This document shows positions 37,011 to 43,066 of a DNA stretch of 43,066 nt, piece after piece (position 1 is the stretch's first letter; each line of letters begins with the position of its first letter). The position numbers and the translations under genes were made by a program. This DNA comes from Planctomycetaceae bacterium (GTDB lineage Bacteria > Planctomycetota > Planctomycetia > Pirellulales > Pirellulaceae), in NCBI GenBank assembly GCA_002726515.1, contig PBTE01000093.1, positions 1 to 43,066 of the forward strand, written 5' to 3'. The notes beneath the pieces were generated by a model. That model was not told the DNA's origin. It saw only the letters and a list, made by a program, of their open reading frames with translations, and made no database searches.

Positions 37011-37228
37011 GTTTCGCCCAGCGGATGTGATGTCGCTGGTCCTCTCTTCCGGAGAATCAATTCTTTCGGTGGTGAAATATCAGGCTGTGATACAAGAGAA
37101 CCCAAGCCGGGAGTGGCGTCAAGAGTCCGTTAAAACGGAGCGTTGCGCGGTGGCGTTTGGTGCGAGTGTGAAGGAGAGGTTACAAGTACGGATGCGACAA
37201 GTTTCACTTGTCCCACGTTGAACATATC

Positions 37229-38713
37229 TTACAAATCGATAACGGCTTCGATATCGGAGTCGATTTCTGGCCGGGGTGAAACGAGAGAGACGACGTAGAA
37301 GACTGCCAGAGAAGCCAGGATCGAAAGGGCACCTCCGTGAAACCTGTAGGGAAGTGTTATTTTGAATAATTCGAGTGTGAAGTTGAGCACGAGACCCGTC
37401 AAAATTGCCAGATTGCACGCCAACGCGGTTGCCCGCTTCCAATTAAAACCAATGGCGACCGTCGGTACGATTGCTGCCGCGAAGGTGGACCAGCCGAAGG
37501 CACCCAGCAGGGCGACCAAATTACCCGAGTAGAGCGAAAAGCCGCCAGCTACCACGGCGATAGAAACGGTGGCGACACGCGCCCACAGCAACTCGTTTTT
37601 CAGAGACCGACCCCTCACCGCGCGAGGGATATCGTGGATAATCGCGGCTGCTCCGATATTTAAAAAACTGTCGGCGGTTGACATGATGGCCGCCAGCAAC
37701 CCGGCCACTACAACACCTGCCAGAAGAGGGTGAGCGTAAACTTGAAGAAATTCGGCGGCAGCGTCATCAGCGTTTTCCAGTTGGGGATGGAGTCCCTGCA
37801 GGACGACGGCCCGCATACACAATCCGATGGCAATCCACAGGCAGGCGGAAAGTGCGTAGCCGAAGACCGAAATCGGCAGCATGTAACGGGCATCTTGAAT
37901 TCGCCGGGTCATCATCAGTTTTGTGATGACATGCGGTTGACCACACATTCCCAAGGCGAGTAGCAGGTACCACGAGAGGCAGCCGACCATTCCCAGTGTT
38001 CCCCAGGGGCCCATCGCTTCCGGGTCATCGGCAAGGATTGTCTCTGACATTCCTGTCATGCCGTTTTCGACCACTCCGACAGCAGTCACCAGAACAAGGA
38101 TTGCGGCAAACACCATGATGATTCCCTGAACCAGGTCGGTGTAGACCGAGGCAATGATTCCCCCGGTGACACAGTAAAAAACTAATACTGCTCCACTGAT
38201 TCCGACGCAAATCTCGATCGGCACCGGTCCGATCCACGACACGTCTTCCAGGACGCTTTGGAGCACCGTCGCCATGGCCAGGATTTGAGTGGCAAGATAT
38301 CCCATCACGCCCAGTAAAATAGCGATTGCCGTCAGCAACCCGGTGCTACGACTGTTGTACCGGGCAGTAACGGCTTCGGGCAGGGATATTGGATCCCGGA
38401 GCTCGGCTAGCATGCGCAGCCTTTTGCCGAGCAGGTAAAAAGTGATCATCGTACCGATCGATGTGGCGATTAGCATCCAGAACGAACTGGTTCCCATCTG
38501 GTAGACCAGGCCCGGTCCTCCGACGAATCCCCAACCGCTCATCGTGCTGGAAAAAAGCGCCACACTTGCCACCAGGACCCCCAAGTGGCGTCCCGCCATG
38601 AAAAAATCATGTGTGCTCGAAGTTCGCCGTAAGGCCCAGAGGCCTACTGACAAACACATGACCAGGTAACTGGCAACACACGCCAAAATGACAAGAGATT
38701 TGTGCTCTTCCAT
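37229..38713 (-). CDS. Sodium:solute symporter (SSS family)
   Basis: A 494-residue membrane protein with about 13 transmembrane segments, driving uptake of an organic solute with Na+. The signature SSTMSGWGFVGGPGLVYQMG in the first helices and AGLLAAIMSTADSFLNIGAAAIIHDI (Na+ site region around Ser/Thr) are typical of the SSS family (PutP, PanF and sugar symporters). The substrate is unknown, but the genes downstream encode amino-group chemistry, so an amino acid or betaine-like compound is plausible. Its ATG follows the stop of a small membrane-protein gene by seven bases, indicating a two-gene unit. Confidence 0.92.
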   Translation of the reverse strand: MEEHKSLVILACVASYLVMCLSVGLWALRRTSSTHDFFMAGRHLGVLVASVALFSSTMSGWGFVGGPGLVYQMGTSSFWMLIATSIGTMITFYLLGKRLRMLAELRDPISLPEAVTARYNSRSTGLLTAIAILLGVMGYLATQILAMATVLQSVLEDVSWIGPVPIEICVGISGAVLVFYCVTGGIIASVYTDLVQGIIMVFAAILVLVTAVGVVENGMTGMSETILADDPEAMGPWGTLGMVGCLSWYLLLALGMCGQPHVITKLMMTRRIQDARYMLPISVFGYALSACLWIAIGLCMRAVVLQGLHPQLENADDAAAEFLQVYAHPLLAGVVVAGLLAAIMSTADSFLNIGAAAIIHDIPRAVRGRSLKNELLWARVATVSIAVVAGGFSLYSGNLVALLGAFGWSTFAAAIVPTVAIGFNWKRATALACNLAILTGLVLNFTLELFKITLPYRFHGGALSILASLAVFYVVSLVSPRPEIDSDIEAVIDL

Positions 38714-38720
38714 GTGGAAG

Positions 38721-39245
38721 TTACTTCTTCAGTAGATCGGGCGGTCGATTTCGAAGCAGTTCTTCGAACCGGTTCCTGTGAGATGCAGGTAAGATCCAGC
38801 GGTCAAAAAATACCGTGTAGAGCAGGATAAAGATGTACGGCACCAGCCAGACTCCAAAAAGTACCCAGGCGGTGGCGGTCGGAAACGGACCCCAAAACGT
38901 CGTTTCGAGTGGAGTTGCCGCAAAATGTCTGTATTCCAGGACCATCAGGCTAAATGCCGTTTCGTACAGCAGCGTCCCCAGCAGCAGCAGCCAGAACGAT
39001 TGTCGATTGCCCGGTAGAATGGCAAGGGCCAGGAGGCTGACGAAGAAAGCAATCATGACGGTTCCGAACAGCCAGGCCAGGAGCAGGACGGAACCGAGGC
39101 GGTCAGTTCCATTTCCAGCTTGGTGCATCTCAGCAATTTGGGCGTGCGCAAAACCGTGACTTTTGTCGGGTTCCGATGTCAAAAAGATGGCCGCCAGCGT
39201 CATGCCCAGCATGGTTAGCAGCAGGGGAGGAATCCAGCACTTCAT
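38721..39245 (-). CDS. Small four-helix membrane protein preceding the symporter
   Basis: A protein of about 174 residues with four hydrophobic segments (about 5-20, 45-75, 80-105 and 120-145) and a basic tail. It contains FWGPFPTATAWVLFGVW and ILLYTVFFDRWIL. Small membrane proteins encoded just before SSS transporters can be accessory subunits; that is inferred from position here. I do not recognise a named family. The frame is open to 39287, but MKCWIPPLLL (ATG 39245) makes a better N-terminus. Confidence 0.75.
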   Translation of the reverse strand: MKCWIPPLLLTMLGMTLAAIFLTSEPDKSHGFAHAQIAEMHQAGNGTDRLGSVLLLAWLFGTVMIAFFVSLLALAILPGNRQSFWLLLLGTLLYETAFSLMVLEYRHFAATPLETTFWGPFPTATAWVLFGVWLVPYIFILLYTVFFDRWILPASHRNRFEELLRNRPPDLLKK

Positions 39246-39287
39246 TGAATTTCTTTGTGGTGGACAGAAAATTGCGGGGCCGGTCAA

Positions 39288-39304
39288 CAGGCTTCAGGAG
39301 CCTG
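39288..39304. repeat. Short hairpin between operon genes
   Basis: CAGGCT and AGCCTG form a perfect 6-bp stem with a 5-base loop in the gap between the dehydrogenase and small membrane-protein genes. No T-run follows on the minus strand, so it may be an mRNA processing or stability element, not a terminator. Confidence 0.35.
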
Positions 39305-39328
39305 ATTTGCGTTGAAAGTATTTGCCTG

Positions 39329-40288
39329 TCAGCTTTCCTTGTTCTGATGGCTTAACGCCTGAATCAACGCCAGGTAACATTGGTCGCGCTGCGCTTGTTG
39401 GTGTTCGATCGACTCGGGAGTGTAGGTGTAAATTCCACGGCCGGTCTTGGTACCATATTCTCCCCGGTCGATTCGTTCCTGCAAGATGCTGTGCAATTGA
39501 GTGTCCGAGCGAAGTTCCGTGATCAGTTGCTCGTAGACTTTGCAGCAGATGTCAAGTCCTGCGAAGTCGCTGATTTGCAGCGGTCCGAGTGAGGCGAGTC
39601 GCAATCCCATGCTGCCACGGATCGCCTCGTCGATATCTTCTGCACTTGCCACTCCCTGTTCCAGTAAGTCCCAGACCTCCCTCAGCATTGCAATTTGAAC
39701 TCGATTGACCAGGAATCCGGGGATCTCCTGATGGATTCTCACTGGGTGCTTTCCAATTGTCCTCAGCAGTTGACAGGTAATGTCAGTGGTTGACTCTGCA
39801 GTTTTCTTTCCCGGTACGACTTCCACAACGGGGATGATGTAAGGGGGATTGAACCAGTGGGTTAATATCGCCCTGTCGGCGGCTTTCAGTTCACCAGCCG
39901 ACTGACTAATGGGAAACATCGAACTGTTGCTGGCGACGATGGTGCCGGGAGAAGTCAGGGCTTCGAGGCGTAGGAACAACTCCTGTTTGGCCAGGAGATC
40001 TTCTGCGATCGCTTCCGTCACAAATTGCACATTGTCGACCGCGCTGGCCTCGCTCTGACAAACCACGATCCGGTCCAGTGTCGCCTGCACATCTTCCTGA
40101 TGAATCGCTCCCGCGTCCACCATTTGATGCAGGTTGCCCCGTACGCGCTGGTGCAGCGAGTGGGAAACCGTGGCTATCGAATCGAAACAACGGACTTGAA
40201 ATTTTGCCTGGGCAAACGCTTGGGCGATTCCGTGTCCCATGGTGCCCAGGCCGATAACTGCCACGGTCTGGATGGATTCGACTGTCAT
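39329..40288 (-). CDS. 3-hydroxyacyl-CoA dehydrogenase family protein
   Basis: A 319-residue NAD-dependent dehydrogenase. The N-terminal Rossmann motif is VIGLGTMGHGIAQAF. The segments VTEAIAEDLLAKQELF and ASNSSMFPISQ, the catalytic His in LTHWFNPPYIIPVVEVVPG, and the C-terminal PGFLVNRVQIAMLREVWDLLEQG domain fit the 3-hydroxybutyryl-CoA dehydrogenase superfamily. It could oxidise a 3-hydroxyacyl-CoA, or a free 3-hydroxy acid as in L-gulonate or carnitine dehydrogenases; the two cannot be separated here. It is the first gene of the minus-strand uptake and catabolism cluster, 83 bp upstream of the small membrane protein. Confidence 0.87.
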   Translation of the reverse strand: MTVESIQTVAVIGLGTMGHGIAQAFAQAKFQVRCFDSIATVSHSLHQRVRGNLHQMVDAGAIHQEDVQATLDRIVVCQSEASAVDNVQFVTEAIAEDLLAKQELFLRLEALTSPGTIVASNSSMFPISQSAGELKAADRAILTHWFNPPYIIPVVEVVPGKKTAESTTDITCQLLRTIGKHPVRIHQEIPGFLVNRVQIAMLREVWDLLEQGVASAEDIDEAIRGSMGLRLASLGPLQISDFAGLDICCKVYEQLITELRSDTQLHSILQERIDRGEYGTKTGRGIYTYTPESIEHQQAQRDQCYLALIQALSHQNKES

Positions 40289-40674
40289 CTTTAAATGTTT
40301 CTCAAAGGAACGCCACGTTGAATGATTTTTTAGCGATAGTTCGCACAGAATGTCGTTCCCGGCTTAGAACGTTCTGATGCTGGCCCGAAGAAGGACTCCC
40401 GGGTCCATTGTATGGCTCAAAAGCCCGGCAGCCTATCCAGGACAAGTGCGACAGGCGCATTGAGAATGGTCCGGCCGGCCGTCGCCCCGCGCTGCAAGTT
40501 TCGGGAGGATACAGCAGGGCTGAACGTTTTTTGATCGGGTACCCCGTGGGATGCGGTCCGATTTTGAACGATGCTCCTCTCCGCCAGGTGCCCTTCCCTT
40601 CCCCGGCAAAGTGGCGGGGACCGTTTGCGCGCGCCGGGGGAAGGCTGCTACCGGAGAAGCCTCCCTTTTGTCAG
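40289..40674. other. Intergenic region with a large imperfect inverted repeat
   Basis: About 385 bp between two minus-strand genes. CCTTCCCCGGC (40597-40607) pairs with GCCGGGGGAAGG (40633-40644) apart from one bulged base. It lies just after the EMC3-like gene, so it could end that operon's transcript, although no T-run follows. No gene is supported here. Confidence 0.45.
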
Positions 40675-41520
40675 CTAGAATTCGACTCCGACCAATGGCT
40701 TGAGAAGAAATGCAGCCATCATCGAAACGATTAGAAAAGTGACCCACCAGGCAATGTCAAAGCCAAACAGCAGTGTTTCTCGACGTGGATAGTCAATCAC
40801 GATGCCCCGTACTGCACTTGCCTGTGGGAGACCGGGTTCGCCCGGATGGAGCATTTGATCCCGCCAATCGGGGCCGGGACGCCGCGAGTCGACCAGTTGT
40901 AGCGGCTGGCCACTGCTGCATGTCGCCAGGTGTTTTCCCACGAAGGTGTCCGCAATTTTCCACTGAAGAGATCCTGGAGACGTACCTGCCGGGGACGTTT
41001 CAGAGACGTTGATCCGCCAGGAAATCTTGTTGGTCTTCACGTTACGTACCGGCCCGGCTTCGACCACGATACCGTCGGATGGTTGCAACTGTGCATGCTG
41101 GGTTTGTTCCCAGCGTTCCGGTTCCAATTCCAGTTGGACGATTGTCGATTCACCCGGCATCAGCGGACGCCTTTCGTACCGCAGAGCCAACTGCATTAAT
41201 ACCAGTACGAAGGGAAGCAACATCAACAGCATTGGCGGGAGGGAATACCACAAACGAGCGGCCGAATGCCATAGTAACGCTCTGAGACTGGTGAAGATGC
41301 CAGGCAGATCGTCCTGAAACAACTTGATCGCCAATACTTCCGCCCGGCAGCGGTCGGCTGCACGGCGGATTGCTGGTTGATTGGAAGTGAAGCGAAATAC
41401 AATTGCCATCAGAATTCCGGCGACCGCTGACCAGACCAGCAGCGCCAACAACGGCCACTGATCCAGGGGAGCCAGTAACAGTTTGGTGAGAAGAGTCAAC
41501 GTTGAATTGAAGATGTTCAT
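40675..41520 (-). CDS. EMC3/TMCO1-like (Oxa1-superfamily-like) membrane protein
   Basis: A 281-residue protein with hydrophobic segments at about 22-42, 95-115 and 255-275. Between the first two lies a charged, coiled-coil-like stretch (NQPAIRRAADRCRAEVLAIKLFQDD) followed by SLPPMLLMLLPFVLVLMQLALRYERRPL. That order (helix, coiled coil, hydrophobic pair) resembles the EMC3/TMCO1 branch of the YidC/Oxa1 insertase superfamily. A periplasmic beta-rich domain (about 120-240) sits before the last helix. A role in membrane protein insertion would be inference. ATG 41520 is preferred to the preceding TTG. It forms a tight operon with the two upstream genes (16 bp gap). Confidence 0.7.
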   Translation of the reverse strand: MNIFNSTLTLLTKLLLAPLDQWPLLALLVWSAVAGILMAIVFRFTSNQPAIRRAADRCRAEVLAIKLFQDDLPGIFTSLRALLWHSAARLWYSLPPMLLMLLPFVLVLMQLALRYERRPLMPGESTIVQLELEPERWEQTQHAQLQPSDGIVVEAGPVRNVKTNKISWRINVSETSPAGTSPGSLQWKIADTFVGKHLATCSSGQPLQLVDSRRPGPDWRDQMLHPGEPGLPQASAVRGIVIDYPRRETLLFGFDIAWWVTFLIVSMMAAFLLKPLVGVEF

Positions 41521-41539
41521 CAAAGCATGCCGGATGGTG

Positions 41540-41737
41540 CTATTCGATATACCCCAGTCCTCGTAATTGTCGCTCGGCCTGTTCCCGGTCGAGTTGATCG
41601 TCCTGATCAGCGACGGCTGTCTCCAGTGTGTGCACGATCAGTTCTTCTGCGGAGGAGTAACCGGCTTGACTCGCTTTGTCCTGCAAGCGTTGGTAAAGCT
41701 GCTTGTCGATCTTGATACTTTTTTTTGAAGAAAACAT
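41540..41737 (-). CDS. Small RHH-like protein
   Basis: About 65 residues: MFSSKKSIKIDKQLYQRLQ, a helix ASQAGYSSAEELIVHTLE and an acidic tail ending RQLRGLGYIE. The strand-helix-helix pattern resembles ribbon-helix-helix DNA-binding or antitoxin-like domains. It is not next to a toxin gene but sits between a phosphatase-superfamily gene and a membrane-protein gene with gaps of 12-25 bp, so an operon-specific adaptor or regulator is as likely as an antitoxin. A GTG at 41749 is an alternative start. Confidence 0.7.
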   Translation of the reverse strand: MFSSKKSIKIDKQLYQRLQDKASQAGYSSAEELIVHTLETAVADQDDQLDREQAERQLRGLGYIE

Positions 41738-41761
41738 GACTTGGCTCACTAGGTGGGGGGG

Positions 41762-43066
41762 TTAACTGAACAACGGCCGCCCCGACATTTGTGACGGCGT
41801 GGCAATGTCAAATTCAGCCAGAATTGTGGGAGCAATGTCGCGGATGTCCGGTTCGTTAATCCTCACTGGACTGCTGGTGACCAGGATTCCTGGTACGAGG
41901 TCTGCAGAGATCAGATGGGTTCCACTCCACCGGTCCATGTTATCCACGAGGATTTCCCGGGGCATTTTTCCCAACACGGTGTCCCAACTGGCGCGGTATC
42001 CATCTTCGTAGCCGACAATCAGATCCGGAGCGATTTTGTTATCGGCCTGAGGATAGATCTTGCTGACCAGGTCCACGCGACGGATGACCGGCTGTCCATT
42101 GGCATCTCGTACTTCCAGCAACTTGTCGCGAATTTCATTCAGTTTACTGTTCCACTGCGACTCTTTCACGATTCCGTTTTTTTCTCGACCACGTGCATTC
42201 AGATAAAGTGCATTCATTCCCAAACCGTAGGCGGTGGTTCCGGACCAGTCGACATTGAGGAACATTTCCCATTGTCCCTGACGGCTGGGATTCCGGAGCC
42301 GAATAAATCCCTGTTCGAGAAGCCAGCTGTTGAGATTGAATCCTCGTCGAAACGAAGTGAAGCCGTGGTCGGACATTACCATGACAGTGTCGGTCGGACC
42401 GGCGGCCTGTAGCGCGTCACCCACGATTTCGTCGACCTGCTGATAGATGTCGTCGACAACCTCTGCATAGCGGTCTTCCTGGGACGGCAGGCGTCCAGGG
42501 TGTTCTAGGTCGCGGTCACGCCAGAACATGTGCTGGACCAGGTCGGTGGCCCCGAAGTAGAAAAACAGGCAGCCTCGCTGAAAACGACGTAGCGTGTCAC
42601 GGTACTGCAGGATGCGTTCCTGCATCGCCAATTCAGATTGCGCCAAAAACTGATCTTCATCCAACGCCCCGTGACTGAGTGACTTGGTATCTTCAGGAAT
42701 CCCTGCTGTGTAAAACCGTCCGTGGCGACGGGCCAGGTCCGGGGCCAGGCCGGCGGGGACGCTGATCGGGTTGATCGGTGACAGCGGGTCGATGTTGATC
42801 GGACTGACGTAGAGTTCAAACTTCGGGTGGACCTGTTTCATAAACAGACGCACGATCCCCTGCATCGGGGGGATCACGCCCAAATTCTGCAGGACTGACG
42901 ATCCCGGCAGGCTGGTGCGGAAGACAATCGGTATCCAGTCGCTCCATTCTCCTTCTTTCAGCAGGCTGGTCTTCCCGTCGACAACAGCGCTTGTTTCAAC
43001 CCAGGTGAACCAACGACATCTCGGACTCGGTATGGGACTCGTGGGAACCCTCAAAAACACCGCCAA
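41762..43066 (-). CDS. Alkaline phosphatase superfamily enzyme, 5' end outside window
   Basis: The last 434 residues of a type I phosphodiesterase/nucleotide-pyrophosphatase-like protein. The start and the nucleophile-bearing N-terminus lie beyond the window. Metal-ligand motifs of the superfamily are visible: FFYFGATDLVQHMFWRD (Asp and His), MVMSDHGFTSFRRG (Asp and His), and a C-terminal GTHLISADLVPGILV with the third metal-binding His. The tail APTILAEFDIATPSQMSGRPL is typical. It would hydrolyse a phosphodiester or transfer a phospho-group, probably in the envelope or on a polymer precursor. It is the first visible gene of an operon with the RHH-like and EMC3-like proteins. Confidence 0.9.
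   Translation of the reverse strand: MAVFLRVPTSPIPSPRCRWFTWVETSAVVDGKTSLLKEGEWSDWIPIVFRTSLPGSSVLQNLGVIPPMQGIVRLFMKQVHPKFELYVSPINIDPLSPINPISVPAGLAPDLARRHGRFYTAGIPEDTKSLSHGALDEDQFLAQSELAMQERILQYRDTLRRFQRGCLFFYFGATDLVQHMFWRDRDLEHPGRLPSQEDRYAEVVDDIYQQVDEIVGDALQAAGPTDTVMVMSDHGFTSFRRGFNLNSWLLEQGFIRLRNPSRQGQWEMFLNVDWSGTTAYGLGMNALYLNARGREKNGIVKESQWNSKLNEIRDKLLEVRDANGQPVIRRVDLVSKIYPQADNKIAPDLIVGYEDGYRASWDTVLGKMPREILVDNMDRWSGTHLISADLVPGILVTSSPVRINEPDIRDIAPTILAEFDIATPSQMSGRPLFS

Noticed and set aside
1-43066. CRISPR array, prophage or transposase genes
   Set aside because: No regularly spaced direct repeats, phage structural proteins or transposase motifs were seen on either strand.

Overview
The window reads as chromosomal DNA of a planctomycete (phylum Planctomycetota), most likely a marine one. 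The evidence is the family mix: a DUF1592-type 'planctomycete cytochrome c' gene paired with a DUF1552 gene, a PPC-domain protein, a CRTAC1/UnbV (ASPIC) propeller lipoprotein, an octaheme cytochrome, a Hanks-type kinase and a DUF4838 protein. No rRNA, CRISPR array, phage module or intact transposase was seen. Both terminal genes are cut by the window edge.

Layout. 1-2780: the end of a PPC-domain gene, convergent with a soluble Ser/Thr kinase gene. 3530-8818: a tight plus-strand set of an RND/MMPL exporter, an FGGY sugar kinase and a lipoprotein sugar-binding protein with no ABC permease beside it. 8942-9014: tRNA-Ala(CGC) with a good promoter. 9100-11694 (minus): a CRTAC1-like lipoprotein gene interrupted by one in-frame TGA. 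12265-14250: a divergent octaheme cytochrome. 14341-15708 (minus): a GT-C-like membrane protein. 16541-18816: a signal-peptidase-I homologue without its catalytic Ser and Lys, then an SGNH hydrolase with a terminator. 19248-23002: the DUF1592/DUF1552 pair. 23276-27471: an accessory patch with a DUF4838 gene, a broken minus-strand gene carrying a related N-terminus, a YgjV-family gene, two copies of a small repeat and a coding remnant. 27472-34758: a GT-C/TPR protein, a 2-oxopent-4-enoate hydratase-like enzyme, an SMP-30 lactonase, class I aldolase FbaB, a zinc alcohol dehydrogenase and a small secreted protein. 34879-40288 (minus): an uptake and catabolism cluster of 3-hydroxyacyl-CoA dehydrogenase-like enzyme, small membrane protein, Na+/solute symporter, aminotransferase and ornithine-cyclodeaminase-like enzyme. 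40675-43066 (minus): an EMC3-like membrane protein, a small RHH-like protein and an alkaline-phosphatase-superfamily enzyme.

The most notable observation is the CRTAC1-like gene. Its TGA lies between the sixth and seventh FG-GAP-type repeats. The frame stays open for another 225 codons that carry the missing repeat and the ASPIC/UnbV domain. Just after the TGA is a perfect 6-bp hairpin with a six-base loop that fits the general rules for bacterial SECIS elements, and the TGA would create a Sec-Thr-Cys motif. I read it as a probable selenoprotein of a family in which I do not know selenocysteine to be described. The divergent octaheme cytochrome gives it a redox setting. The second notable observation is the apparently inactive signal peptidase I. 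Both can be tested by sequence comparison.
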